Positions 24,878 through 36,926 of a stretch of DNA of 64,000 bases are shown here, piece after piece. Within the stretch, counting starts at the first letter, position 1. Each line of letters starts with the position of its first letter. Made by a program: the position numbers and the translations under genes. The notes under the pieces are model-generated. The model ran no database searches. It saw only the letters and a program-made list of their open reading frames with translations, and was not told where the DNA came from. Source of the DNA: an uncultured Ureaplasma sp. (GTDB lineage: Bacteria > Bacillota_I > Bacilli_A > Mycoplasmatales > Mycoplasmoidaceae). The DNA lies in NCBI GenBank assembly GCA_902800015.1, contig CADCCU010000001.1, forward strand, positions 56,830 to 120,829, written 5' to 3'.

Positions 24878-27568
24878 ATGAACAAATGAACAACTAACAA
24901 AATCCGTAAAACATGATTAGACTATTTCGTAGCAAATGGTCATTATTTATATCCATCGCAATCATTAATCCCTCATAATGACCCCTCATTATTGTGGATC
25001 AACTCTGGCGTTGCAACTTTAAAAAATTATTTCTCTGGAATTGCTATTCCCCCAAGTAATCGTTTAACAAGTTCACAACGTTCAATAAGAACTAATGACA
25101 TTTTTAACATTGGTATAACTTCAAGACACCATACATTTTTTGAAATGTTAGGTAATTTTTCTATTGGTGACTATTTCAAAAAAGAGGCTATTCATTTTGG
25201 ATATGATTTATTAATAAATCATTTCAACATGGATGTAAATAAACTATACTTTACAGTTTATGAAGATGATGAAGATGCTTATAATGAATGAATTAAACAT
25301 GGAATTAACCCATCACACATCATTAAATGTAACCGAGATCGTAATTTTTGAGATGTAGGCTCTGGGCCTTGTGGACCATGCACTGAAATATACTATGATC
25401 GCGGAGAAAAATTTGATCCTGAACACAAAGGTGAGGAATTATTTTATAAAGATATTGAAAATGATCGTTATGTAGAAATTTGAAATATTGTATTTTCACA
25501 ATTTAATAACAATGGTAAAAATGAATATTCTGAATTAGCTCGTAAAAACATTGATACCGGCGCTGGATTAGAACGACTAGCCTCAGTATTGCAAGAAACA
25601 CCAACTAATTATGATACTGATTTGTTCTTACCAATTATTAAAACAATTAGTAAATATTCAAAAACATGTAAGTATGATATGAATGCATACTTTACAAAAG
25701 ATAAAAAACAAAAAGAAATTAACCGAAATTTTATCATTATTGCTGATCATATTAAAGCATGCGTGTTTGCTATTGCTGATGGTGCTGTTCCTAGTGCTAA
25801 GGAAAAAGGTGCAGTTTTACGCAAATTATTAAGAAGAGCAATTATTTGCAGCAAAGCAATTGATGTTGCTGAAGATTTCTTACCAGAAACAATTAGTTCC
25901 ATCATTGATACTATGCATGAATTTTATCCATACTTAGATAAAAACAAACAAACTATAACTGATGTTGTCTTACAAGAACAGAAGTTATTTAATAAAACTT
26001 TTGCTAAAGGTTACGAGCTATACAAAAAGTCATTAAGTAATGTTGATAAAATTGATGCTGAAACTATTTTTAAATTAACTGATACGTATGGTTTCCCATT
26101 TGAAGTTATTAAAAATTTATGTGAACTAAACAATATCAAATTTGATATGAAACAATATGAAAATATTGTTTTAAAACATCAACAAGTCTCTCATGGTAAT
26201 AAACAAGTTAAAGCTATGATTCAACAAAATGAAAATCTTATTAATTTTCATGAAAAATCTACATTCACATATGATGAAACTAATTTAAAAAACGCAACTG
26301 TTATTGCTTTGTTTGATGAACAATATAACCCATTAAATGAATTAGATGTTGGTAGATGTTGAATTGTATTTGATAAGACTTGTTTCTATGCAACTAGTGG
26401 TGGACAAGAGCATGATATCGGTACTATATCAAACTATGATGTATTAGATGTAATTAAAGGTCCTAATGGCCAACACTTACATTTAATTGAAATTAATAAA
26501 CCAATTAAACTTGGTGATAAGTTTGATTTACAAATTGATGTTAATAACCGAAAATTATGTTCATGTAACCATTCTTGCGAGCATTTATTACAAAAAGCAT
26601 TACAAACAAGTATCTCAGATTTAATCCACCAAGAAGGTGCATATAAATCTGCACAGAAACTAACTTTTGATTTTTCATACCAATCAAAATTAACTGATGA
26701 ACAATTAATTAATGTTGAACAAAAAGTTAATGAATATATTAAATCAAATGCAAAAGTAACAACTAAGTTAATGAATCTAGAAGATGCAAAGAAAATGCAT
26801 GCTCAAGCACATTTTGAAAATGTATATAAAAAGATTAATGAATTGCTTCGTGTTGTTATTATGGGCGATATTACTAGTGAAATTTGTGGCGGCACCCATG
26901 TTAAAAATTTAAGTGATATTGAGCAATTCATGATCATTAAACTAGATACTAAAGGTAGTGGTTCATACCGAATTGAAGGTATTACAACTAATGAGACTAT
27001 TAATAAGTTTTTAGATGAGAAAATTAATTCGATCCAAAATGAACTTGATTTACTAGTTCAACAATTAAAGGATTTAAAAGTTAATGCAAGCTTATATAAC
27101 AAACAAATTAGTTTGTTATCTTTTGAAAAATCAAGAATTAACTATCATAAGTTAACAAAAGAATTTGCCATAATTAAATCATTATTAAAAGAATTAATTA
27201 GAAAAGCAAATTTGGATAAAAATATAAATCAATCTGTAGAATTAAAACAATCATTTGTCATTAATGATAAAAAAGTAATTATTTCTGAATTTGATAATAT
27301 TGATGCTAAGATATTAATTAATACTCTAGGTCAATTAGCAAATGAAAATAAAGATAAAACATTTATTGCATTTGATATGATCGAAAACAAAGTTCGTTAT
27401 TTTGTTATTACTGGTAAAGAAGTTACAAATAAAAAATATACAGCTAATACATTAGTTAATGTATTAAATAAAACTTTTAATGGTTCAGGTGGTGGTAGCA
27501 CTTTGTTTGCTCAAGGTGGATGTGAATTAGAACCATACAAAAATAATAAAGGAAAATTAATTATTTAA
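24878..27568 (+). CDS. alaS: Alanyl-tRNA synthetase
   Basis: Class II synthetase charging tRNA-Ala (896 residues). The start is [17 protein letters not shown], with TGA Trp in place. Catalytic motifs include [30 protein letters not shown] and [14 protein letters not shown]. The editing domain has the metal-binding [10 protein letters not shown] and SEICGGTHV motifs, followed by a coiled coil and the C-terminal [12 protein letters not shown] motif (DHHA1). Full length. It lies directly after the DUF2156-GNAT gene. The next gene is convergent. Confidence 0.96.
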
Positions 27569-27686
27569 TAGCGAAAGCAAGTATTAAATTATTAAGTGCA
27601 TAAATTATTAATTGTGAAACAAAATTTAAATAAAAACATTTAGTAATCTTGATATTTTTTAATTTAATATTTTACCTTATTTAAAA

Positions 27687-27869
27687 CTACTGTTTCAAAT
27701 TGTTTTTAGCAACAAGATTATCAATTCTTGATTCTAATTTATCTAATCTATGCTCAATATTTTCCACACGATTAATCATTGATTGAACCAGACTAAAAAT
27801 TTGTTGAATTAATTTATCTTGATCATCTAATCATTTAACAACTTTTTGATCTTTGAATGTTCTTATTAG
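27687..27869 (-). pseudogene. Remnant of a small coiled-coil protein gene
   Basis: Open frame of 60 codons with no usable start codon except an internal ATG 30 residues from the end. Its C-terminus RLDKLESRIDNLVAKNNLK is nearly the same as that of the intact small gene at 63700-63936 (RFDRLENRIDNLVVKNNLK). The 5' part overlaps the 3' end of the DEAD-box helicase in another frame. It is most simply a truncated paralogue. A 30-residue peptide starting MINRVENIEHR cannot be excluded. The coil recalls the DUF16/UPF0134 proteins of pneumoniae-group mycoplasmas, but only loosely. The 118 bases between it and the alaS stop hold nothing recognisable. Confidence 0.5.
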
Positions 27870-29175
27870 TTAAAACCCTTTTAACTTTCTTTTCAATGTT
27901 TTGATGCCTTATTTTTTGTTTAATCTTGTAGATTTGTTTTTTAATTTTCTTTTTGTATCCAGGCTTTACTTTTTTAGAGTTTGTATAAATAATCTTTTTA
28001 ATCTGATTATTAGTTTGTTCATCATACTTAATTTTCTTATTAAGTTTTAAATCTTTATTCTTAGGAACAAGTTTTAAATCTTTATTAATTAAATAGAAAT
28101 TTCATTTAATTTTTTTATGAATTAGATTATTAATTAATCGATCATCAGAAGTTCGATAAATGCAATAGCTGAATCCATTTCTTTTGTTTCTACCAATTCT
28201 TCCTGCACGGTGAATATATCACATTGTATCAGATGGCAAGCCAAAAGAAATAACCATATCAGTATGAGGAATATCAATACCTCTTGCAATCAAATCTGTC
28301 GCTACTAAATATTGAAACTTGTTATCAAGAATTTGACGATAAATTTGTTTTCTTTTACGTTCATAAAAATCTTGATGGATTAATCCAACATTGTAATTAT
28401 TTTCTAACATTTGTTTATAAATGTTATTAGCTTCATTTTTAGTATTTGCAAAAATAATACAAAAATAAGGATTTATTGTTTTCAAAAACTTGTTTAAAGT
28501 ATCATATGGATCATTGTTATTAGATTGATAAACAATATTATGTGATATTTGTTCATTCAACCAGATTGAATCAGATGTTGAAACAACTTTAGCACTAGTT
28601 AATATATGCTTTAAATGGTTTGCTAATGATTCGTGTAAAGTTGCACTAGTTGCATATTTAATCAAACTTTGTTGATTAATTTTATCAAATACATCAGTAA
28701 TTGTATTGTAAAAGCCAAAATCAATCAACATATCAGCTTCATCAAGAACAAAAAATTTAATTGTTGATTTAATATCTTGACTTCTAACAAAATCTAAAGC
28801 CTTAGTTGGTGTGGCAATAACAACATGTGCTTTAACAGCATCATTAAAATTAATGTTATTGGTTAACATTTTAATTCTTAGGCTGCTTTGATGTTTAACA
28901 AAGTCATTAAATACCATATAAATTTGATTAGCTAATTCTTTAGTAGGAACAATTATAAGTGCTTGTGTTTCTTTCTTATCAAGGTCAATTTTATTTAAAA
29001 TGTTAATCACAAAACAAAAAGTCTTACCGCTGCCAGTTTTTGAAGTGATAATCAAACTTTTATTACTATTCTTACTTAAAAAAGCCTCAGTTTGAATATC
29101 AGTAGTTTCATAGAAATTTTTACTATTCAACACATCTAATATTCAAGATTTCAATGATAAAGATTTGAATTTCAT
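27835..29175 (-). CDS. DEAD-box ATP-dependent RNA helicase
   Basis: A 446-residue helicase with all core motifs: a Q-like motif (TDIQTEAFL), SKTGSGKTF (motif I), VPTKELANQ (Ia), TPTKALDF (Ib), VLDEADML (II), TSATL (III), IIFANTKNEA (IV), LVATDLIARGIDIP (V) and YIHRAGRIGR (VI). The C-terminal 110 residues are very Lys-rich, as in RNA-binding tails of CshA-type helicases. A role in mRNA decay or ribosome assembly follows from the family. The start at 29175 lies 2 bases after the leuS stop, so it is cotranscribed with leuS. Its 3' end overlaps the coiled-coil remnant. Confidence 0.93.
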
Positions 29176-29177
29176 AA

Positions 29178-31586
29178 TTAAATTAAAATATTAACAATTT
29201 TATTCTTTACATAAAAAATCTTCTTAATAGGTTTATCACCAATAAACTTAATAATCTTTGGTTGTTGTTTTGCAATATCAATAGTTTCTTGTTCACTAAT
29301 TTCAGATTTAACTTTTAATACATCACGTAGTTTACCGTTAATCATTACTGGAATAGACATTTCAGATTGTACAAGTTTTGATGGATCAAATTTAGGTCAT
29401 ACCGAGTTGTAAATTGAATCATGATATCCCATCATTTCATTTAGTTCTTCTGCTAAGTGTGGCGCATAACATGAAAGTACGGTTAAGAAATTATGCATAT
29501 ATTCTTTGTTTAATACTTTTGAGTTATAACATGCATTAATAAAAATCATCATGTCGCTAATAGCAACATTAAAACCATTTTCATTAATGTTATGTGTTAC
29601 ATTCTTAACAAATAAATTGTAAGCATAATCTAATGTATCATTAGATTCATTGCTAAATTCTTTTACTCTTGATTCATATAAACGATGTACACGGTCTAAT
29701 CATTTTCTTACACCATTTAATCCTTCTTCAGTTCAAGGTAATGAAGCACCTAATGGACCCATAAACATTTCATATAATCTTAAAGCATCAGCACCATGAG
29801 TTTTAATAATCTCATTTGGGTTAATAACATTGCCACGAGATTTAGACATCTTTTCACCATTAGTGCCTAAAATCATACCTTGGTTCATTAAACGATAGAA
29901 TGGTTCTGGAGTCGGAACAACTTTAATATCATATAAGAATCGGTGCCAAAAACGGGCATATAGTAAATGAAGTACAGCATGTTCTTGACCACCAACGTAT
30001 AAATCTATTGGTAACCAATATTTAAATAAATCATATGCTTCTTTAGAATTAAGTGGAATATATGATTGATCAGGTTGTTTTAATAAATAACCTAAATAAT
30101 ATCAACAACTTCCAGCCCATTGTGGCATTGTGTTTGTTTCACGACGATATTGTTTATTATCGATAGTAATATTTACCCAATCTGTTAACTTTGATAATGG
30201 ACTTTTACCATCATTTGATGGTTTATAATCATCACATGGTGGAAGTATTAATGGTAAATCCTTAACTAAATGTGGTTTATTATTTTCATCAAAAATAATT
30301 GGGAATGGCTCGCCCCAATATCTTTGACGGCTAAATAATCAGTCTTTCATTTTATAAGTAACATGCGATTTACCTAAATCATTTTTTGTTAAGTAGTCAA
30401 TCATCTTATCTTTAGCTAGTTTGTTATTTAAACCATTTAAGAAATCTGAGTTAATGTGTTTACCATCACCGATATATGGTAATTGACTGTCATTAACATC
30501 AATAACTTTGGTTATTGGTAAATTGTATTTAACGGCAAAATTATAATCACGTTCATCATGGGCTGGAACAGCCATAATTGAACCTGTAGCATAATCTTTT
30601 AAAATATAGTCACAGATATAAATTGGTAATTTATTACCTGTAATTGGATGAATAGCATATGAACCTGAAAATACACCAGTTTGTACTTTTATATTTGCTT
30701 TTCTTTCTAAATCACTCTTAGATTTAGCTTGCATGATGTAATCTGAACATTCTTTTTTATTTTCAGATTTAATAAATTTATAAACATCTTTATGGTCTGG
30801 GGCAATTGCTAAAAATGATGCACCAAATAATGTATCAGGTCTTGTAGTAAATACTTCCAAATTTACATTAACATCGGTTTTAAATGTAATTAATGCACCA
30901 GTAGATCTACCAATTCATTTTCTTTGAATTGCTTTTAATGATTCTGGTCAATCAATTAGATCTAAACCCTCAATAAGTTTATCAGCATACTTAGTAATTT
31001 TTAGAACTCATTGACGCATTGGTTTTTTAACAACAGGAAATTCTCCACGTTCAGAAACCATCTTACCATCTTTATTTAAGACTTCTTCATTAGATAAAAC
31101 TGTTCCAAGTTTTTCACATCAGTTAACATCAACGTCTCTAATTTCAGCTAATCCATTTTCAAATAATTTTGAAAATATTCATTGTGTTCATTTGTAATAT
31201 TTAGGGTCAGTTGTATCAACTTCTTTATCATAATCATAACTGAAACCAATCATTTGTAATTGTTGACGAAAATGATTGATATTATCATGGGTAAACTTAG
31301 CTGGATGATTATTTGTATTAATTGCATATTGTTCAGCAGGTAGACCAAATGCATCCCAACCAATTGGGTGCAATACACTATATCCATTCAAGTGTTTGAA
31401 TCTTGAAACTACATCAGTTGCAGTATATCCTTTTGGATGTCCTACATGTAGTCCTTGTCCACTAGGATATGGAAACATATCCAAAATATATGCTTTTGGT
31501 TTACTGCGATCATCAACAAATTTATAAGTTTTGTTGTCTAATCAATATTTTTGTCATTTCTTTTCAATTAAATTATGGTTATACAT
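29178..31586 (-). CDS. leuS: Leucyl-tRNA synthetase
   Basis: Charges tRNA-Leu (802 residues). HIGH motif in [19 protein letters not shown] (about residues 37-55), [12 protein letters not shown], editing-domain motifs [14 protein letters not shown] and [12 protein letters not shown], and the KMSKS motif [13 protein letters not shown]. Trp is encoded by TGA at many positions. AGGAAC lies 6 bases before the ATG. It is divergent from lepA across only 33 bases and followed by a DEAD-box helicase. Confidence 0.97.
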
Positions 31587-31619
31587 AACTGTTCCTATAA
31601 TAATATTAATATTATATTA
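31587..31619. promoter_or_regulatory. 33-base divergent promoter between leuS and lepA
   Basis: The spacer is almost pure A/T and contains TATAAT-type boxes in both directions: plus strand 31596-31601, minus strand near 31613-31618. The lepA side has no ribosome site; the leuS side has AGGAAC. Confidence 0.5.
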
Positions 31620-33419
31620 ATGGATAAAAAGTACATAAGAAATTTTAGTATTATTGCTCATATCGATCACGGTAAATCAACTTTAAGTGATCGGATCATT
31701 GAACTTACTCATGGCCTTGAAAAAAGAGAAATGAAAGAGCAAGTATTAGATTCTATGGATATTGAACGTGAACGTGGCATCACAATTAAATTAAATAGCG
31801 TTTCATTAAACTACACTGATAAAAGGACTAATCAAAAATATGTTCTTAATTTGATTGATACCCCTGGACATGTAGATTTTAATTATGAAGTATCACGAAG
31901 TCTTGCAGCATGTGAAGGCGCATTATTAGTTGTTGATGCTACCCAAGGAGTACAAGCGCAAACTATTGCTAATACTTATTTAGCTCTAGCTAATAATTTA
32001 AATATTATTCCAGTAATCAACAAAGTTGATTTACCAAGTGCTAATGTTGATGATACATTAAAGCAAATTGAAGAAGCAATTGGTATTAATGAACATGTAA
32101 ATTTAATTTCTGCTAAAACTGGACTAGGTGTTGATAAATTATTAGAAGATATTATTGATTTTATTCCTCCACCAACCGGTGATAATAATGCAAAATTACA
32201 AGCTTTAATCTTTGACTCTTATTATGATTCATATCGTGGAGTTATTTGTTTCATAAGAGTTAAAAATGGAACAATCCATGTTGGCCAACATATTAAAATG
32301 ATGGCTAATAATAAAGATTTTATTATTAGTGAACTTGGTATTAAAACGCCAAAATTTAAAAATGTGGATGTTTTAAACTGTGGTGATGTTGGCTGAATTG
32401 CTGCTAATATTAAAACTGCTAAAGATATTGAAGTTGGTGATACAGTTACTGATTTTGATAATCCTTGTTTGCAACCTTTACCTGGATATAAAAAAGTATT
32501 ACCAATGGTATATTGTGGAATGTACCCAACTGATAATAGTAAATATGCAGAATTAAAAGATGCCATGATGAAAATATCTTTATCTGATTCTTCATTAACA
32601 TATAGATATGAAACTTCTGCTGCACTTGGTTTTGGCGTCCGTTGTGGTTTTTTAGGTTTATTACATATGGATGTTATCCGCGAAAGAATTTTAAGAGAAT
32701 ACAATATTGATTTAATTTTGACCGCACCAAGCGTAGAATATTTAGTTCTAAAAACTAATGGTGAAACAATCAAAGTCAATAATCCTAGTGAATTACCTGA
32801 TCCAACATTTATAAAAGAAATTCAAGAGCCATATGTTAAACTAGAAATCATTACACCAGAAGAATATTTAGGTGGATTAATGAAATTATCACAAAGCCAT
32901 CGAGGAATTTACCAATCTTTAGATGTAGTTGAAGGAAACCAACGTCGACTAGTCTACACTATTCCTTTAAGTGAAATCATCTATAACTTCTTTAATAGTT
33001 TAAAAGTTGTTAGCCGTGGTTATGCATCAATGAGTTATGATTTACTTGATTATGAAAAAAGTAATTTAGTTAAAGTTGATATTCTTTTAAATGGTAAAAA
33101 AGTTGATCCACTAAGTATGATTTTGCATAAAGAGAATGCACATGTAAGAGCACGTACTATTTGTGAACGATTAAAGAAGTTTATTCCTCGTCAACAATTT
33201 GAAATTCCTATTCAAGCCGCTATTGGTGGTAAAATCATTGCCCGTGAAACTATTCCAGCTATTTATAAAAATGTATTAGCTAAATGTTATGGTGGCGATG
33301 TCAGCCGTAAAAAGAAATTGCTTGAACAACAAAAAGAAGGTAAAAAGAAACTTAAAAGTATTGGTAATGTATCTATTGAACATGATACTTTTATCAAGAT
33401 ACTTGATAATGATGAATAA
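31620..33419 (+). CDS. lepA: Elongation factor 4 (LepA), ribosome back-translocating GTPase
   Basis: A 599-residue translational GTPase. G motifs: AHIDHGKST (G1), RGITIK (G2), DTPGHVDF (G3), NKVDLP (G4) and SAKTG (G5). EF-G-like domains follow, and the LepA-specific C-terminal domain has [38 protein letters not shown] and [18 protein letters not shown]. One TGA Trp at 32394. The MDKKYIRN start at 31620 matches other LepA N-termini; an in-frame ATG at 31575 would overlap leuS and add sequence foreign to the family. Confidence 0.97.
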
Positions 33420-33442
33420 TTTTTAAATTTTTTGAATTTTTT

Positions 33443-33474
33443 TTATTTTTTCCATATTTAATACATGGAGGGAT
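33443..33474 (+). promoter_or_regulatory. ruvA upstream box shared with recA, with strong ribosome site
   Basis: The stretch TTATTTTTTCCAT, TTTAATA and ATGGAGGGA repeats almost base for base in front of recA (48694-48723). CCAT and ATGG can pair. GGAGGG is a stronger ribosome site than almost any other in the window. No standard TATAAT with a leaderless start is present here. Confidence 0.6.
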
Positions 33475-33479
33475 AAAAA

Positions 33480-34091
33480 ATGTATTCATACTTATATGGA
33501 AAAGTTGTTTCCATTAATAAAAAATCAATAACATTTGATTGTAATAATATTGGACATGTTATTTATGTTAATAATCCGAATGATTTTAAACAAAATGCCA
33601 TGATTTATTTATATGTCTACAATCAATATAAACTAACAAGTAAAAATAGCTTTGTGGATGATATGTATGGTTTTAAATCATATATTGACAAAGAGTTATT
33701 CTTGTCATTAATGCGTTGTCAAGGTATTGGTGCAAAAACATCTTTGCTTATTTGCAATAACAACAATAATCTCATTAGACAACTAATTGTGACCAAGAAT
33801 TATGAAGAATTAGCTAAATGCAAAGGGGTAACTACAAAAACTGCTAAAACTATTATTGATACATTATATGACTTTTATAAAACTAAAGTCGATAATTCAT
33901 CAGTAAATAATATGATAACTGAACTATTCAGTGCATTAAATGCATTAGGATATAAAGACAATGACATTCAATATGCAATTGATAAAATGTCACTAACTAA
34001 TATTTCTGATCGAGAAGAGCTATCTAATTTAATTGCTAATGCAATAAAGATTATTATCAATAAGGATAATAATGCCATTGAATCTAATTAA
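33480..34091 (+). CDS. ruvA: Holliday junction branch migration protein RuvA
   Basis: DNA-binding subunit of the RuvAB branch-migration complex (203 residues). The N-terminal OB domain is MYSYLYGKVVSINKKSITFD. Helix-hairpin-helix motifs follow at RCQGIGAKTSLLI and CKGVTTKTAKTII. The C-terminal RuvB-contacting domain contains LFSALNALGYKDNDI. It is divergent from family consensus but full length. Overlaps ruvB by 20 bases, indicating coupled translation. Confidence 0.93.
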   Translation: MYSYLYGKVVSINKKSITFDCNNIGHVIYVNNPNDFKQNAMIYLYVYNQYKLTSKNSFVDDMYGFKSYIDKELFLSLMRCQGIGAKTSLLICNNNNNLIRQLIVTKNYEELAKCKGVTTKTAKTIIDTLYDFYKTKVDNSSVNNMITELFSALNALGYKDNDIQYAIDKMSLTNISDREELSNLIANAIKIIINKDNNAIESN

Positions 34092-35004
34092 TAACTTAGA
34101 TAATTTTATTGGTAAAAATAACATTAAAGAAAATATTCAGGTTTATATCAACTCATGTATTAAAGATCATCATGCATTTGAGCATAGCTTAATCTATGGT
34201 CTGCCTGGAACTGGAAAAACTACATTAGCCAAAATTATTGCTAATGAGTTACATGTAAAATTGAGGATTGTACAAGGTGCTACTATTCAAAAGCCTATTG
34301 ATGTAATCAATATTTTATTATCAATGCAAGAAAGTGAAATACTTTTTGTTGATGAAATTCATGCAGTAAATATTAAATGTTTAGAACTTTTTTATTCAGC
34401 AATGGAAGAAAATAGTCTTGACTTAAATATAGGCAAAGATTTTAACTGCAAATTGACAAGAATAAAATTACCAAACTTTTCCATAATCGCTGCAACAACA
34501 ATTTATGGCAAACTTCCACAACCGCTTATTGATCGGTTTGGTATTATTATCAACTTAAATGAATATAGCGAAAATGAAATTAAAAATATTGCTATATTCT
34601 ATGCAAATAAATATGGAGTTAAATTAGACAATCAAGACATTGATCTAATTTGTTTAGCTTCCAAAGGTATTCCACGAATAACTTACAAGTTAATCAGAAG
34701 AATTTATGATTTTAAAATATCTGATGCAAAAATTAAAGTTAAAGATATTCTTAGCAAGATTGGATTTGTTTATAATGAATTTGATAAAAATGATTATTTA
34801 TATCTAAAGACATTAAGTCAAAATGATGATGACACTTTAGGTATTAAAACTCTAAGTCAAATTATTGGTATAGATGAATTAACAATCACTTTAAAAATTG
34901 AGCCATATTTATTACGCAAAAATTATATTGTCAAAACAAATAAAGGAAGGAGGATAACGTATGATGGGAAAATAATTTTAAAAGAAATAAGCAAAAATGT
35001 CTAA
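34072..35004 (+). CDS. ruvB: Holliday junction branch migration helicase RuvB
   Basis: AAA+ motor of branch migration (310 residues). LDNFIGKNNIKENIQVYI, Walker A GLPGTGKTTLAK, Walker B ILFVDEIHAVN, sensor 1 IIAATT, LPQPLIDRFGIII and the arginine-finger region are present, then a C-terminal winged-helix domain (LRKNYIVKTNKGRRIT). AAGGATAA lies before the ATG inside ruvA. The last bases overlap the stop of convergent dinB. Confidence 0.95.
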   Translation: MPLNLINNLDNFIGKNNIKENIQVYINSCIKDHHAFEHSLIYGLPGTGKTTLAKIIANELHVKLRIVQGATIQKPIDVINILLSMQESEILFVDEIHAVNIKCLELFYSAMEENSLDLNIGKDFNCKLTRIKLPNFSIIAATTIYGKLPQPLIDRFGIIINLNEYSENEIKNIAIFYANKYGVKLDNQDIDLICLASKGIPRITYKLIRRIYDFKISDAKIKVKDILSKIGFVYNEFDKNDYLYLKTLSQNDDDTLGIKTLSQIIGIDELTITLKIEPYLLRKNYIVKTNKGRRITYDGKIILKEISKNV

Positions 35005-36182
35005 TGATTTAACTTCTTGGAAGCTAGATCAATAATATCTAACTTAAACTCATCATTAATATTTTTTTTAATGATTTGATATTGGTCTTCGATAATTTTG
35101 TTATTCTCAACATAATTATCAAAAAGCATTGAATTTGGTTGTTTATTAAAATGCAATTGGGAAATTCCAACACCAATTAATCGAATAGTATCATTTTGAA
35201 AATTATCTACATACATATTTTTCAAAATTTTTACAATTTCATAGTAATCACTTAATGATTTTGCGGATGAATAATTTTTGGTTACCATCTTAAAATCTGG
35301 ATATTTCACATAAACTGATAGCCTTTTACCTACTAAACCATAATAGTCCATTCTGCTTATCATACTTTTAGTTAACTCTTCAATTTTAAGATTAATTTCA
35401 TCAAGATTGTTAGTGTCAGTTAAAAATGTTTGACTATTACTTAGTGATTTAGGTATATTACGTGAATGATCAAGCTGATCATCACCAATTCCATTTGCAT
35501 TCTGAAAATGAACTATTCATTGATTTACTAATACTTTTTTAAGTATATCAACATTGTTCTTATCAGCAATATCTTTAATTTTTTGAATTTTGTACTTTTT
35601 CAATTTGGCTGAAGAACTTTTACCAATTAAAAACATGTCTTCAATTGGCAAAGGTCAAATATATTGTTGAATATCATTTTTAGTAAAGATGGCAGTAATA
35701 CCATAAGGTTTTCTAAAATCACTAGCCATTTTTGCTAAAAATTTGTTGTAAGATACTCCGATTGAACATTTTAATCCAGTGTAATCTTTAAGTTTTTGTT
35801 GAAATCTTCTGGCAATTTTGATCGCTTCATTTGGAGTTTTGCATAAATGAGTAATATCAGCAAAGCATTCATCAATGGACATTATTTCAATGTTGTTGGT
35901 TAGCTTTGTTGATACGAAATTGATAAAAATATTCGAATATTTTTCATATTCATCAAAATGATGACTAACAACAGCTAATTCTGGACACAATTTCCTTGCT
36001 TTAAAAATTGGCATAGCTGCTTTAACACCATATTTCCTAGCGATATAATTTGCTGAACTAACTACAGCAGCACGAGATGTAGAGCCACCAACAGCAATTG
36101 GTTTAGTTTTTAATTTTGGATTAAGTAATTCCTCAACCGATGCAAAAAAAGCATTTAAATCAATGTGTAAAATGTATCGCAT
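35001..36182 (-). CDS. dinB: DNA polymerase IV (Y-family translesion polymerase)
   Basis: A 393-residue error-prone polymerase. Catalytic motifs are HIDLNAFFASVEE (residues 4-16) and MSIDECFADIT (about 100-110), with the fingers motif AAVVSSANYIARKYGV and ALKA-type site GVSYNKFLAKMASDFRKP. The helix-hairpin-helix region and little-finger domain follow. TGA Trp at 35655 and nearby. No terminal beta-clamp motif is obvious. The start lies 1 base after the tlyA stop, so the two are cotranscribed. It is convergent with ruvB. Confidence 0.94.
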
Positions 36183-36183
36183 A

Positions 36184-36912
36184 TTATTTTTCCAAATACA
36201 TTAAAAATTCAGTATTACCGTCACCACCTTTAATTGGTGATTCAATATAGTTCTTGTTTATTTTATAACCTAATTCCCTAGCTAAAGATGTGACAATATC
36301 TATTGCTTTTTCTCAAAGTTTTTTTGATCTTATTACACCATGATTAGCTTTAATTATTTCTTTTCCAAGTTCAAATTGTGGTTTAATTAAAACTATAAGT
36401 TTTAATGAATATGGAAAAACTTCTTGAATTTTTTTTAAAATTTTGGTTAATGAAATAAATGAAACATCAACGACAATAACATCAATTTTTTTAATTTTAT
36501 ATGTTGAAGTATTAAAATCTTTGAAATTTACACCTTCATATAGTTTAATTTTTGGATTTTGTCTTAATTTTTGATCCATTTGATTTTTACCAACATCAAT
36601 CGCATAAATACTTTTGGCACCATTAATTAGGCAAACTTGAGTGAATCCACCGGTACTTGAACCAATATCTAAAACAACTTTATTCTTTAAATCAATATGA
36701 AATTTATCAATTGCTGCAATTAATTTATACGCACCACGAGAAACATATTGTTCATGTTGATTTATTCTAATAATATCACTGTCGTTAACATTATAAGCAA
36801 CCTGAGTTTTTATTTTGTTATTGACTAAAACAAAACCATTAGAAATTAAGCTTTGTGCTTTGTTTCTACTATCTACTATTTTCTTATCAACAATATATTT
36901 ATCGAGGCGCAT
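36184..36912 (-). CDS. tlyA: TlyA family rRNA 2'-O-methyltransferase / hemolysin-like protein
   Basis: A 242-residue protein. N-terminal S4 RNA-binding domain (MRLDKYIVDKKIVDSRNKAQ to VNDSDIIRI), then YVSRGAYKL and an FtsJ-like methyltransferase domain with SAM-binding VLDIGSSTGGFTQ, DVGKNQMDQKL, VVDVSFISL and LIKPQFELGK. In other bacteria TlyA methylates 16S and 23S rRNA, with hemolysis a reported side property. The start is 9 bases after a TATAAT on the minus strand. Divergent from recU across 14 bases; dinB follows. Confidence 0.93.
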
Positions 36913-36926
36913 TTATAAAGTATTAT
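36913..36926. promoter_or_regulatory. 14-base divergent promoter between tlyA and recU
   Basis: TTATAAAGTATTAT separates the two ATG codons. TATAAA (36914-36919) is 7 bases before recU. A minus-strand TATAAT (36927-36922) is 9 bases before tlyA and overlaps the recU start codon. Both would give leaderless mRNAs. Confidence 0.5.

Noticed and set aside
24878..27568. alaS and many other genes looked broken into several frames
   Set aside because: All breaks are TGA codons at Trp positions with the frame unchanged, so the genes are intact under the mollicute code.
27569..27686. Gap after alaS searched for a terminator or RNA gene
   Set aside because: AT-rich with no convincing stem or conserved RNA structure.
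31575..31619. Upstream in-frame ATG for lepA
   Set aside because: It would overlap leuS and the divergent promoter and add 15 residues not found in LepA proteins.
32222..32779. 185-residue frame opposite lepA
   Set aside because: Antisense shadow of a highly conserved gene with no independent signals.
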